Origin: Saussurea involucrata
Taxonomy: Eukaryota; Streptophyta; Magnoliopsida; Asterales; Asteraceae
Direction of reading: 5' to 3'
DNA: 64,000 bases
Assembly: GCA_033807775.1 (NCBI GenBank)
Contig: CM066315.1
Coordinates: 7,816,501-7,880,500, forward strand
Each line of letters starts with the position of its first letter. The first letter of the stretch is position 1. Position numbers and translations under genes: made by a program. This document shows, one piece after another, positions 10,073 to 22,420 of the stretch. Under the pieces are notes generated by a model, which was not told the DNA's origin, did no database searches, and was given only the letters and a program-made list of their open reading frames with translations.

Positions 10073-11055
10073 ATTTAACTCTTTATTTAAATGGATGAGA
10101 AAAGTGAATGGACCAAATTGCCCCCTTCTTAACTTCATTTTATTTAATGGTGTTAATAGGAGGGACCTTATGTGTTATGAAAACTGAAAGTAGAGGGACC
10201 TTATTAGTTAAAAATTCATTCGAGGGACCTTAGTCATTAATTTTTGTAAACCACAAGGACCAAATTTGCATTTAACTCTTTTCTAAGTTTAGAAAATTAT
10301 CTAAAACTTGATTGTAGGAGAGAGAAATGATTATTTTATTCAATCTCACCAATAAGATTAAACTTTTATCATTTTATATTAAGTATTTACTAAAAAGTGT
10401 ATTGGGGAGATAAATTAGGGAATATTATATTAATATAAGTTGTGTTAATTCTTTTTAGAGATTTTAACTTTTGATTCACTCTTTTAGAAAAATTATAGAA
10501 AAGATGTTGGAGATGCTATAATATTAATGTAAATTGTTTTACATCCATTACAATGAAAGACTTCAACAACTGAATTACAATTAAATAAACTAGAATCTGG
10601 TTGGATAAATTTAAACATATAACTTATATGTTTCATCCCTATAATTAGATGTTTTTAATGGTACTTGTCCTTTTTTTTTTAAATTCAATGGAACATCTCC
10701 TTGTAGCTTCATTTTTTAATGACTTACCTGCTTGTGGTTGCATTTTTTAATGAGTTGGGTCTTTGTTGTTGTAGGGTTTTAATGAGTTCGATCCTTAAAT
10801 AAATCAACAACATGGGTCACTGTGACTGCATTAAGGACCCAACTAGCTATAAAAATACAACCACAAAGACATAATCCGTTGGATTTTTAAGAAAAAAAAG
10901 CACAAAGATGTTAAAAACATATACCTATAGGGATGAAACATGTAATTTACTCTAAACTTTTACAAAATATTTAGATACTAATCAAATACTTTTATCAACT
11001 CCAATGTTAAACGTTATATTTATTTTGAAAAGAAGAAATTACAAATTATTTGAAA
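10073..11055. other. Non-coding region downstream of MYB gene
   Basis: AT-rich DNA with phrases such as GAGGGACCTTA repeated and a GTAAACCACAAGGACCA motif also present at 1862, before the retroelement. No gene was recognised. The MYB 3' UTR is expected near 11055. Confidence 0.6.
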
Positions 11056-12061
11056 TTAATGAAAACCCAATCCTGGATCATTGAAGACATCCCATTGGAC
11101 TCCTGGGCTATCAATCCAATTTTGTGGGAATTCTAATTCAAAACAAGTGTTTAAGGACTCATGATGATGGTCATGGCCATGGGACATCATCATCAATCCA
11201 ATATCTTCGATCGTCGGAGTTTTATCATTTAAGATGTCGGTTTTTCCTTCTTTGATCTTGTGATTATTGAAAGAGTTACGTGAAGAAGCCGATTCATCGT
11301 TCTCTCTTTTGTTAACCGCGTACGGATTATGATGGTGCTCGATTGGACTGTGCGTACGAGGGTCTAACCCCAAAAACTTCATCTTCTTCTTGATTCGGGT
11401 ATTCCAATGGTTCTTGATCTCGTTATCTGTACGACCTGGAAACTGGGCCGCTATTTTCGACCACCTAATACAAGAGTAAACCAAACAATCAATGAATAAG
11501 TCAATCATGTTGTAGCGCAGTGGTTGATCGCCCTGGGTGATGTGGTGGAATATCCTATTTACCCATGGTTCGATTCCAGACGTCCTCAACATTGATAAGA
11601 CATCTTTAAGTTTCAAAATTGTCAAGGATTAGTCCGGGCTGTGCCTGGGATACCCTTTCCAAAAAAAAAATTCAATGAAAAATATGAAAACACTATCATG
11701 CACTATTTGTACAACTTACCTATTGCCAAGACGAGAATGTAGTTGAATGATCATATCTTCTTCGGCTTCTGTAAACGCACCTCTTTTGAGGTCCGGCCTC
11801 AGATAATTAATCCATCTCAGCCTACAACTCTTTCCACATCTCATCAATCCTGCAATTCACACACATACAAAAGAAACTAATTCCAATCCGTTCAAGATAT
11901 TTGTAAAGAATGTGAATGAAGAACAAACCTGCAAGCTTTGGCACGAGTCGCCAACATTGAATGCCATTGTTGAGAATGAAGGTCATGAGCTTATGATCTT
12001 CATCAATGGTCCATGGTCCTCTTCTTAATCCATTCTTTTCACAACATGGTTGTCTTCCCAT
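11056..12061 (-). CDS. R2R3-MYB transcription factor (3 exons)
   Basis: Exons 11929-12061, 11720-11849 and 11056-11464 (minus strand) join in frame to 223 codons plus stop. Residues 1-7 are MGRQPCC; R2 covers about 14-61 and R3 about 67-112, with the usual spaced Trp residues and LRPDLKRG between the repeats. R3 ends GRTDNEIKNHWNTRIKKK. Intron positions are those of most plant R2R3-MYBs. FILNNG..CWRLVPKLAGL resembles the MYB20/40/43/85 group; subgroup assignment is tentative. The C-terminal part is short, His-rich near its middle (HGHDHHHES) and has an acidic, aromatic end, a likely activation region. It should bind MYB promoter elements in the nucleus. Intron 2 holds a SINE. Confidence 0.9.
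11497..11671 (+). mobile_element. tRNA-derived SINE in MYB intron 2
   Basis: An A-box-like GTAGCGCAGTGG and a B box GGTTCGATTCC mark a tRNA-like head. The element ends in an A-run and is flanked by TCAATGAA at 11489-11496 and 11672-11679. It lies antisense to the MYB transcript. Confidence 0.8.
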
Positions 12062-12226
12062 CTTGATTGCATCAAGAAACTACAAAAGACTTGATATATA
12101 TATATATATATATATATACAAGTATGTGTGTGTATATCTATATATACATATAAGACTTTGAAAACCGTTATAAGAAGATGAGCAAAATGGGAATAGAAAT
12201 TTGTGTCGTTTACATATTGCACTATC

Positions 12227-12227
<1 letters not shown>

Positions 12228-12266
<39 letters not shown>
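12228..12266. repeat. (TA)n microsatellite
   Basis: Long TA run directly before the AGGGTACAAATC start of the foldback region; another TA run at 12093-12118 lies in the MYB 5' leader. Confidence 0.85.
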
Positions 12267-12271
<5 letters not shown>

Positions 12272-12297
12272 CAAATCAAATACAAACCATGTATCTC

Positions 12298-12459
12298 TTA
12301 CAAACCACAGTCTGCATATGTGCAGACTGGTTCTGCATATATGCATATGAATACGTGCACGTATTCATATGCATATGTATATGCATATGTATATTCTTGC
12401 ACGTATTCATATGCATATATACAGAACCAGTCTGCACATATGCAGACTGTGGTTTGTAA
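12298..12459. repeat. Foldback repeat with 62-bp arms upstream of MYB
   Basis: The left arm 12298-12359 (TTACAAACCACAGTCTGC...) is almost perfectly complementary to the right arm 12398-12459 (...GCAGACTGTGGTTTGTAA). The arms contain smaller palindromes (CATATG, TGCACGTA), so the 38-bp loop can also pair. It lies about 240-400 bp upstream of the MYB start codon. It resembles a foldback MITE next to a TA microsatellite. Confidence 0.85.
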
Positions 12460-13805
12460 GGGGTGCAACAAATGCAAGGTTTGCATTTTACGGAGCCTAT
12501 ATAAATATATGTGTGTGTATGTATGTATACATACTAATTTGAAAGCGAAGATTCTGCCAACTATCACAACTAATGATTGAGTAAGAAAGCACCAAACTTT
12601 GTGACTAAAGATTCATTATCTTTTGATGATGACAATCATTATTGTCTAAAAAAGAATTCAAGAAATGGAAGAGACATGGATTCCATGGTTTTAATTATGA
12701 CTATGAATGGACCCACAAAATTAATATAATGAAAGTGTTTAAAGAATAAATATGGTGTTAGAGGATTTGAAACTACAATAACAAGTATATTTGTATACGG
12801 TTCTCGATCCAATATGAAATTTTGAAAATACGAAAATGCACGATTTCCATCTTCAAGCTTTGATTTTATACAGTGTTCAAACATGCGACCCATGGCTTAA
12901 GACACATCTCCTTTGTTAGGATAAAGTCTGTAACGTTTGTGTAAGACGTGAATCATGCACACAAGGCGTGACTTTTTCCAATTTCTTTGTATTTATTATT
13001 AACTTGTGTGTTTTTAGGCTTCTACAAACTTAACTAATTATGTCACTCACGGTTTCATGGATACATACATGTCACAAACTCAATGTTAAAATGAAGTTGT
13101 ACAACCCTTCCCAGTTCTATTTTAAATATTTGATCACAAATTCTTTATATAATGCTAGTTAATATGTCTTTTCTTCTTCTAATATGAATGTAAAAACTGT
13201 AATATAATCATATTATTGAATAATAAATAGAAAACATATATGTCACGCCTTGAAAATGCCGCGTCCTCATCGTGACATGTAAGATTAAGGCTTGAGCACA
13301 CCGTTACGCCATTTAGAACCTTGATTTTATGTAATGGGTCTTTTTCTGTTGCCGCAACAGCACATCTCACATCATTTAGAATCTTGATCCAGACATAGCT
13401 CACACATGCTCGTTTAAATTTGTCGAGACTTTTCAATCTCGCCGTTTAGTTTTGTTCGTTTATACGATTTATTTAAATTTTAATATATTTTTTTTTCAAA
13501 TAGAATATTGGATAGATTCCATAGTAGATAGGTCCCCTTGTAGTTGTCAAGTTTCATGAATGGGGAGCAACCTTTTTATTTATTTATCTTTGGTTTGCAA
13601 TTTTTTATGCCAATATTCCTTAATATAAATCTTTATTTGATATATTTTTATTTAAAAAATATTATGGAGAAAAAACAAGAAAATTAGGTCGCGCATGGTA
13701 CAAATCCACTCTAGTTTATTGAGTTTTATATTTACTTTTTGATAGTGGACTTATTTTGGATGGATTTTATTCCTACTAAAAAAACTGTAAATATTAGAGA
13801 TATAA
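12460..13805. other. Intergenic DNA with dispersed repeat remnants
   Basis: No gene seen. 13007-13243 is a diverged copy of 24208-24434 (shared TATTTGATCACAAA and ATTGAATAATAAATAGAAAA). 13240-13430 carries GTCACGCCTTG and CGCCATTTAGAACCTTG, words of the repeat family also seen near 26.7 and 38.2 kb. Confidence 0.55.
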
Positions 13806-15544
13806 GGCCATCCGTAGCGCCTGAGGGCTCGGGCTCGGGCGGGTAGTGGTACGGGGGGTTGCGGGCTCGGGCTCGGGTTCCAGCCCCGGGTTCCAAAACC
13901 CGTTCAACCCGATGCTTTTTTTTATATATAATTTGAAAATAAAGACGTTGGCAACAGCTATTTTTTTTTTAAAAAAAATTCAATTTAACACACTATATAT
14001 ATAATCCTAAAACCCATTTTATTTTTCACACCAAAACAACTCTCTCATTCTTTCATTCTCTATATTTTAAACAATATGGATTCACCACAACCCGGTTCAC
14101 CGACCGCATCATCATCATCCGTAGACACCGACGAGTTGTTGCATCTACAAAGGGAAATTTTTCGACAGACTGCACAATTAATTTATGGTAGCATCGCCTC
14201 ATCGTCAAGAAGAGAGAGGGCCGCGAACATAGAAAGAGGTCGAGTAGCTGCAAACGAGCGGCTTATGCGGGACTACTTTGGCAACAACCCGGTTTATACA
14301 CCGGATGTTTAGGCGGCGGTTCAGGATGAGCAGACAACTATTCGAACGAATAGTTGAAGATTTAGAAGGAGAGTATCCGTATTTTACACTTCGGTTGGAC
14401 GGCAGACGCAAACAAGGTTTTTCTCCGATACAAAAGTGTACTTGCGCTATTCGGCAATTGGCGTATGGAGTAGCTGCTGACGCACTTGACGAGTACATCC
14501 GTATGGGAGAGAAAACGTCACGAGATTGTCTGTACAAATTCTGCACAGGTATTATTGAACTGTATGGTCAAAAATATTTACGCAGGCCTACTTTTATTGA
14601 TATTCAGAAGTTGTACGTCGCGCATGAAGCTAAACACGGATTTCCCGGCATGCTCGGAAGCATAGACTGTACTCACTGGGCGTGGGCAAATTGTCCGGTA
14701 GCATGGCGAGGTCAATTCATGAGAGGTGATCATGAGCACCCGACAATCATGCTAGAAGCAGTGGCCTCTCAAGATCTATGGATCTGGCACGCATACTTTG
14801 GTGTTGCCGGTTCCAACAACGACATCAATGTTCTCAATCAGTCGCCCATCTTGAACGATGTATATGATGGAAAAGCACCCGACTACCCTTTTGAGGTGAA
14901 TGGAGCCACCTACGAGCACGGATATTATCTAGCGGATGGGATATATCCGGAATGGGCTACTTTCGTAAAATCATTTACGTGCCCACAGGACCCTAAACGA
15001 CAAAAGTTCAAGTCCGCGCAAGAAGCGGCACGTAAAGATGTTGAACGAGCTTTTGGCGTGCTTAAAGAACGTTGGCATATACTTCATAACCCGGCACGCG
15101 GATGGGAACCGACAAGATTGGCAAACATTATGTACGCTTGTGTCATATTACACAATATGATACTCGAAGACGAAGACCATGCTATTTGTGGTGGCGATGA
15201 AAACGACCTTTTCACGGATGATATCGAAACCCAAATCAGTGAGGAACAACGCGCGGCAAATGTTCGAGAAGTCAAAAACCGGGGCACTCATAATAACCTT
15301 CGGTCGGATTTGGTCGAACATATTTGGCGTATCCAAGTTCCCAACAATGACGACGGGTAGATTTTTAAATTTATTTTGTAATTTTTATTTTTAATGAATG
15401 ATCTTTTTTTTTTCTTTTTATTATTTATCTTATTTTTATTTATTAAAAAATATATAAATATTTTTATTTTGTTAAATAATTAAATGTATAAATAAAAGAA
15501 TTAAAAAAAATGAGGTGGCAAGAGGGCTTGCGCTACGGATGGCC
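13806..15544 (+). mobile_element. PIF/Harbinger DNA transposon
   Basis: 1739-bp element with terminal inverted repeats GGCCATCCGTAGCGC and GCGCTACGGATGGCC and a TAA target duplication at 13803-13805 and 15545-15547, the classic PIF/Harbinger signature. It contains the transposase frame; no separate Myb-like ORF1 was found. G+C-rich subterminal sequence follows the left end. Confidence 0.95.
14076..15360 (+). pseudogene. PIF/Harbinger transposase (DDE_Tnp_4/HARBI1-like), frameshifted
   Basis: Two overlapping frames make one transposase. 14076-14312 gives the N-terminal 78 codons (Ser-rich start, then NPVYTPDV), and 14278-15360 gives the remainder. The continuation from TPDV to FRRRFRMSRQLF needs a frame change near 14307-14312, consistent with loss of about two bases in a T-run. 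The catalytic part looks complete: first Asp in GSIDCTHW, second in NNDINVLNQS, Glu in DVERAFGVLKERW. The protein would cut and paste the element at TWA sites. The frameshift probably makes this copy non-autonomous unless the downstream start is used. Confidence 0.88.
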
Positions 15545-15708
15545 TAAGCAGGTTGGGTTGGACGGTTTTTGATATTTTTATAACCCAACTTAATTATGGC
15601 GATTTGGGTTGTAAAATGTATATTAGCGTAAAACTATATATATGCACTTATTTTTTGGGCTATAAAATATAATGATGTAAATACAATATATATATATATA
15701 TATATATA

Positions 15709-16200
15709 GGGGTGGGTTCAAATGAAAACTCAAATTCAATTGTAAACGTGAGGACAAACCACAGTCGTTGATTAATAATCTGGTGAAGAGATCAATGGCA
15801 AAAAAACACGGTGGCAATTTTGTAAATAAGTTGAAAACTCTGTCCATGGCTTAATGAATATTTAGTGCGCAGGTGTAAAATTGGAAAGAACGCTTATTTT
15901 TGTTGAATTTTTATTTTCTTTTTTAATTAAAAACTTTTACCCCCTTAAATTTTAAAATAAATTATCTCAAAAATTACTAACATTTTAATCAAACAAATTA
16001 CATCAAAAAAACGAGAATTTCGTGCTCTTCGATATGACATCCATCATGATATAGTTTTTTTTTTCGATTTAACCGTTTTTTACGTGAAATCGTGTATATA
16101 TGTTATATTCAGACTGAATATAACACATATTCAGTCTGAATATAACACATATTCAAACTGATGTATTTATATCAAAATAAAGGTAAACATGAAAATGAGG
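15709..16200 (-). repeat. Left copy of an inverted repeat pair
   Basis: Begins near GGGGTGGGTTCAAATG after a TA microsatellite and runs to GACTGATGTATTTAT. It matches the reverse complement of 16691-17252 over some 450 bp, including a CGAAGAGCACGAAATT-like core and repeats of ATTCAGACTGAATATAACACA. The inner boundary is approximate. Confidence 0.75.
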
Positions 16201-16558
16201 TTTGAATAAACAAAAATGGTGTAATTATTCAAAAGGTCCTCCTAAACTACCCATCATCGAGGCTTCTGATCCATATACATTCTGCTGCTCATCATCCAGT
16301 ATTCTCCTCCATTAAAAGGTGTACCCCATTGACAAACATCATACTTGCACAATTAACATTTAATGGAACATAATAAACGAAATCAAATACGAGATCTTGG
16401 TTACTTGAATGATCATAATAGATCACTTGCAGAGGGGCATGCTAAAATGATTTCCGTTTGAGTTTTAATTTATTCCTAAGTTCATAATCTTTTATATATA
16501 TATATATATATAGTGGTTTGTATAGTTTGTTAGAATTGTTTGGTTTACAATTGAAACG

Positions 16559-16559
16559 C

Positions 16560-16651
<92 letters not shown>
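16559..16651. repeat. (TA)n then (GA)n compound microsatellite
   Basis: A TA run followed by a long GA run, immediately before the right-hand repeat copy. A shorter TA run lies at 16493-16513. Confidence 0.9.
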
Positions 16652-16655
<4 letters not shown>

Positions 16656-17252
16656 TTCAAAGAAAAACCTCAAAAAACGAAAACTGAAGAACACATATAA
16701 ATACATCAGTCTGAATATGTGTTATATTCAGTCTGAATATGTGTTATATTCAGACTGAATATGTGTTATATTCAGACTGAATAAAGGTAGATATTCAAAA
16801 CGAATAAATGTTTAAATTTTGTACCTTTATTCAGTCTGAATAACTCTATATATTCAGACTGAATAAAGGTAAATATTCAAAACTGAATAAATGTACCTTT
16901 ATTCACTCTGAATATAACACATATACACGATTTCACGTAAAAATGGTTAAAACGAAAAAAACTATATCATGATGGATGTCATATCGAAGAGCACGAAATT
17001 CTCGTTTTTTTGATGTAATTTGTTTGATTAAAATGTTAGTAATTTTTGAGATAATTTATTTTAAAACTTAAGGGGGTAAAAGTTTTTTAATTAAAAAAGA
17101 AAATAAAAAGTCAATAAAGGATGCGCTCATTCTAATTTGACGAAAATACCCCTAAAGCTGAATTTTAGGAATGACTTAAATATGGCTGCGATCAATGGAC
17201 GAGATTCGTCCTCATATTTACAATTGAATTTGAGTTTTCATTTGAACTTTCC
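16651..17252 (+). repeat. Right copy of the inverted repeat pair
   Basis: About 600 bp, starting GGAGGTTCAAAGAAAAACC and ending GTTTTCATTTGAACTTTCC, so its own ends are loosely inverted. The interior has four or more ATTCAGACTGAATATGTGTT units (16712-16785) and further units to 16925. No coding capacity. The TA-microsatellite flanks and TTCAAATGA ends suggest a non-autonomous DNA element. Confidence 0.7.
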
Positions 17253-18791
17253 TCTATATATATATATATATGTATAAATATATTTTTATCAAAAAATAAT
17301 AAATATTACCGACGGCTTGGCAGTTTGAGTTGGTGAGTTTTCCAACCCAATTTCAACCCAATTTCAACCCTTATAATTAGCGGTTTGACGGTTCGACGGT
17401 TTGACGGGTTGAGTTTAATTGAGTTGTTAGCAGATTGGATTGGTCGGGTTTCACGGGTTGACGGTTTTTTGAACATCCCACGTGAATATACCACACTAAA
17501 GTTTAAAACAATTACTTCTAGTTTACTTTAAAACCATAATGCAAATTATTGGTAACCTAGAAAATATAAATGAGTTATTTTAAATAATTAGTCGGTGTAT
17601 GTAGTAAATTGGTTTAAAAATCCATCGTTATTTGATATGCATTGGGTTTTTTTAAAGTAACATTCATTCTTTAAAGAGCAAACTTCAACTTTGGTCCAAT
17701 AAGGTTTGGCGAAAATTTTGAAAGCCACACCTGAACTTTAATAAATCTAGAAATCAACATTGTGGTTTTTATTTTGTTCCAAAAGTGGTCTTTTGTCACT
17801 AACTTTTTTCATTTTCTCTGCTAGAGCGAGGGTCATTTCAGTCTTTTTAATCTTTAATTTTCTCTTTAAAAAATAACAAATTTTAGACTGAGAGAGAAAC
17901 TTTATAATAAAATACAAAATAGAAAATGAATAGTATGTTGTTGTAGAAAAAAAAGATTAATTCTTCTGATGAAAAGACTGAAATAACTCTTGTTCTAACG
18001 GAGAAAATAAACAGAGTTAACGACCAAGAACCACCTTCAGAGCAAATGAAAACCATAAGAATGATTTCTAGAGTTACCAAAGTTCACGCACCACTTTCAA
18101 ACTTTTTATAATATTTTGAGGAGCAAAATTGAAATTTATTTTTCTTTAATATGTAATTTTTTGAATAATATTCATGCAAACACTATAATTGTTTTCTAAT
18201 CGGTCAATATATCTAATCCTTAGTGGCTCGATCCATAAAAAACATGCAACCCGGTCCTTGGAAGGTCCGACAGTTCCTTAACCGGTTATTCGACTGATAG
18301 TTGGGTTCGATCCGATTCTTCGGGCTTGAGCTGGATCTTTAAAAATAAAACCGATTACCATCTTTATAAAAATGACCCTACTAAAAACCCTCCACAAATT
18401 GTTACTTTTAGTTTAATAATGTTAACATATTTAAATTTAAATCTAAAAAAAATCAATTTGAAAAATTAAAATTGAGAGAGACGAAATAGAAACGTATTGC
18501 ATTGCATTATGCGAATTAGATTGTCAGATCCAATATTTCAATATCCAAACTGGACCGGACGATTATGTGATGATAGACCAAAATCCAATATAATCGAACT
18601 GACCAATCCATCCGTCCATCCATCCATCCATCCACCAAAAATGTAAAATTCCTAATTAATAAAAATTTACACAGTTTCTTGTTTTTAATATTATGCAAGC
18701 GAGTCTATTTGTCGCTAACGTGTTATGTTTAAGACGATGTGACTTTCTTAGGTAGTTTTAACATAGAGAAGATTACAAGTATTTAAACTTA
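17253..18791. other. Intergenic DNA, no gene seen
   Basis: AT-rich. GGTTTGACGGTTCGACGGTTTGACGG-like short repeats lie near 17380-17470, and a (CATC)n run at 18611-18633. Stray frames lack recognisable domains. Confidence 0.55.
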
Positions 18792-19099
18792 GAGGTCGTT
18801 TACCTAATCACTTATCCGAGTAAGTGTTTACCGGTAAAATTCAACACTATCACTTACTTTCCGGGTAAGATTTTAGTCCACCAAAATGGTATCGTATGCA
18901 ACAATTTAGCCGATAAGCGCTAACCGTGGTAAGAGCCGTCGCACTCACTTACCGGGTAAGACTCTCGATCCTTGCTTTCGACTCTTGGTCCTTGCTTCCG
19001 GTCATACCGGGTAAAATTCTTAGTCCTTGCCATATTCATCCGGTAAACTAATGTGACTTGGTAAACACTTACCCGGGTAAGCGTTTTGTAAACGGCCCC
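18792..19099. mobile_element. Tourist-like MITE, copy 1
   Basis: 308 bp with TTA duplicated at 18789-18791 and 19100-19102 and inverted ends GGTCGTTTACC / GTAAACGGCC. The interior is rich in ACCGGGTAAG words. A second copy with the same internal order is at 59192-59451. Confidence 0.75.
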
Positions 19100-19102
19100 T
19101 TA

Positions 19103-20108
19103 AATAATGAAGTCAAATGAGCCAAATGTCGGTAATTTGCGATTAAAGTGCCAATGTTAAAATTTGGAGATGTCGGACAAGAGCCCTACTGACTAGCATT
19201 TAAAACTCGAATAAGTATGCCGTCAAACATGCCAAATGTAACGTTGTGGGGTTAAACTCAACTGACAATAAGGATTGACTTTTAAAGATTTTCCCTGGAG
19301 GTAGAGGTATGCAGAAAGTTATCCGATCCAATTTAAACCAACCGACAAATAATCAGATATTCAATTGTAATTGGATCCCATCAAATCCAAAATTGGATCT
19401 ATTGGTTCTTAGATGACAGTCTAGAATCCAAAAAGATCGAACTGATCCAATCCAATGACCATCCAATTATCATTTAACTATCATCCATTAAATAACCATA
19501 TATAATTATTAACATTTCAGAGTGAATAAAGGTACATTTATATTGGATAAATATATAAATAACTGGTTGAAAATTGTATCAAAATATTGGATAAATCCAA
19601 ACTAATTCAATGGATAGCCAACAATAATATCTAATAAATGAAACTTATCCAACCTGATCATCCATTGGATTGTATCGAACATCCAATTTTGATTGGATCG
19701 GATCAGATCCACCTAAATCCATTGGATTTCTATCGATACTCAAGAGGTTACCGGTTCAAGACCACTAAGCATTTTCCCGGTTGTCTCTAGGGCCTCAAAG
19801 ATTATTCGAGGTATGCACAAGCTTACCTAAACACTCATGGCTATAAGAACGCCAAATATCAATAACCGACAACAATTTGGATTGAAATGCAAGTGTGAAA
19901 ATTTGAACAAACATTTTTAAGTTCCGATTTCGAAATGAAGTATAGATCAAATCAAACATTGTTTCTTATCATTAAATTATATATCAAATCAAACGTAACG
20001 TCATTAATTGCGAGGCCAACACCCAACAACCCTATGGAGATATCCTAATCTCTCTTTAAAAACCATACCCCCAACATCTTCTATACATAGTAATAATAAT
20101 AATCAAAT
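19103..20108. other. Intergenic and P450 promoter region
   Basis: No coding region recognised. Segment 19310-19735 repeats ATTGGAT/ATCCAAT words. 19745-19850 (CGGTTCAAGACCACTAAGC...) resembles a decayed SINE tail also seen near 40555. No convincing TATA box for the P450 was identified. Confidence 0.5.
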
Positions 20109-22062
20109 ATGGACGATTTTACCCTCACGGTGGTTCTCATGTGCATTGTGGTCGTTGCCACCCTTACTTGCTTCCTCCACCGCCGGAATACTTCTACTCC
20201 GGCGACTCGCCTCCCACCATCTCCGCCCAAACTCCCCATCATTGGCCACCTCCACCTCCTCACCGACATGGCCCACCAATCCTTTTCCCGCCTTGCCGAC
20301 CAATTTGGCCCCATCTTTTACCTTCAACTCGGCCAAGTCCCGACGGTTGTCGTTTCATCGCCCCAACTCGCTGAGTTGGTCCTCAAAACCCATGATCACG
20401 TCTTCTCGAACCGACCCCAACTCGTTGCGGCTCAGTACCTATCGTTTGGATGCTCGGACGTTACGTTTTCTAAGTACGGACCGTATTGGCGCCAAGCTCG
20501 AAAAATTTGTGTCACCGAGTTACTGAGTCCCAAACGAGTGAACTCGTTCCAAGTCATTAGAGACGAGGAAGTGACCCGATTGCTTCACGCTGTGTCAACT
20601 CGGTCCGGACTCGAGGTTGATATTAGTGCTTTGTTCTTTCGGCTGGCCAACGACATGCTTTGTCGGATTGCTTTCGGGAAACGATTTATGAAGGAGTCAC
20701 AGGGGGGTGAGAAGAAAGATCTGAATGGTATTTTGAGTGAAACTCAGGCGTTATTGGCCGGGTTCTGTATAGGCGATTTTTTTCCCGAGTGGGAGTGGGT
20801 TAACTCGGTGAGTGGGACGAGGAGGCGGTTGATGAAGAATTTGAAAGAATTAAGGGAGGTCTGTGATGATATAATAAATGAGCATATGAAGAAGAGAGAA
20901 GACTCGATCTCCGGTGATGGCGATACCGATTCCAGAAAAGAAGATTTTGTCGACGTTTTGCTTCGTGTTCAAAGGCAGCACGATCTCGAGGTCCCGATCA
21001 CCGATGACAATCTTAAAGCTCTTGTTCTGGTACTATCTTTTCTTTTCCCGTACTTTATACTCAAAGAACCGCCATAATCACAGTTCAATGCAGTTTGTGG
21101 TTTTCGGGTTTCTTTGTTTCACCTTATTTAAGCGGTAGACGTATAAATTTTTTTCAAGTGGTGACACCATTTGACTATAGAAAACGAAATTATGATATGT
21201 TCTACAAAATAATCACTGGTTTGAATAACTTAAACTCGACTCAGATCGGCTCATTAACACCCCTAGGTAAAAATGTACCGTGTGCACGTAGACCTTAACT
21301 CTACCTCATGGGGTAGATGGGCCGAGCCAAAACCCTTAACCCGGTCACTTAACAGCTCCCGGTCTGGACCAAAAACGTTAACGTAATGTAACGGGTTCGA
21401 CTCGTATCCAGGACATGTTTGTAGCAGGAACAGACACAACTTCAGCAACTCTAGAATGGGCAATGACAGAGCTAGCAAGACACCCACAAGTGATGAAGAA
21501 AGCACAAGACGAAATCAAGCCCATAGCCGAAACCAAAGGAAAGGTCGAAGAAACCGATCTCCACCATTTCCGTTATCTAAAAGCGGTAATCAAGGAAACC
21601 ATGCGGTTACACCCGCCGGTCCCACTTCTCGTCCCACGAGAATCGATGCAAAAATGCACCCTTCAGGGATACGATATCCCCGAAAAAACCCGAGTCCTGA
21701 TCAACACGTACGCAATAGGACGTGACTCGAACTCATGGTCGAACCCCACGGTGTACGATCCCGAGAGGTTTGTCGAGACGGAGGTTGACTTTAGAGGTCA
21801 AGATTTCAGGTTTTTACCGTTTGGAGGAGGGAGACGAGGTTGTCCTGGTTACGCGTTTGGATTGTCGACTATCGAGCTAACTTTGGCTAGGCTGTTGTAC
21901 CACTTCGACTGGGAACTGCCGCCAGGGACCAGACCCAATGATGTTGACTTAGGCGAGATTTTTGGGTTGGCAACTAGGAAAAAAACCGCTCTAAAACTTG
22001 TGCCAATGGAAAACGAGAACCACCGGCTCAAGAAAGACGGTCCTCGGGTTTCACCTATCTAA
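20109..22062 (+). CDS. Cytochrome P450, CYP71 family type (2 exons)
   Basis: Exons 20109-21029 and 21412-22062 join at a phase-0 intron (CTG|GTACTA ... TATCCAG|GAC), the conserved CYP71-clan position, giving 523 residues. An N-terminal membrane anchor (about 5-23) is followed by the proline hinge LPPSPPKLP. The oxygen-binding I-helix AGTDTTS is at 312-318, ExxR (ETMR) at 369-372, PERF at 424-427 and the haem loop FGGGRRGCPG with Cys 451. It is an ER-anchored haem monooxygenase using NADPH via P450 reductase. CYP71 members mostly act on specialised metabolites such as terpenoids; the substrate cannot be read from sequence. All key residues are present, so it is probably functional. It is convergent with HHL1, stops 728 bp apart. 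Confidence 0.93.
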
Positions 22063-22420
22063 GCAATACATGTTTCCGAGATTCTAAATTTTTCCTGTAT
22101 GGATATCGGTATTGTGTCCTAATGCTCGTTAGTATGAACGAATTATTCTGACATTTTTAAGGGAACGAATATTATGTACTATTGACAATAAATTGTAAGC
22201 ATCGGTCAATCGAACGCAGATATATAAAGAAAAAATGTGCGGTAAATTTTTGTGTACAAAACCTCATCTTGTATTTCGGTTGTAGGGTGAATCCACATAT
22301 CCGTCTAAATCCACATATCCGCCTTCCGGCTTCACGTTCAACTTTTGACCCTGTTGATGGCGGATGGTAAACATATTTTCGCCTTATAGAAGTTTGTTTA
22401 GTTTAGCCGTAAATTGACGC

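Noticed and set aside
12025..12580. Tyr/Ile-rich frames over the TA microsatellites
   Set aside because: Simple-repeat translation.
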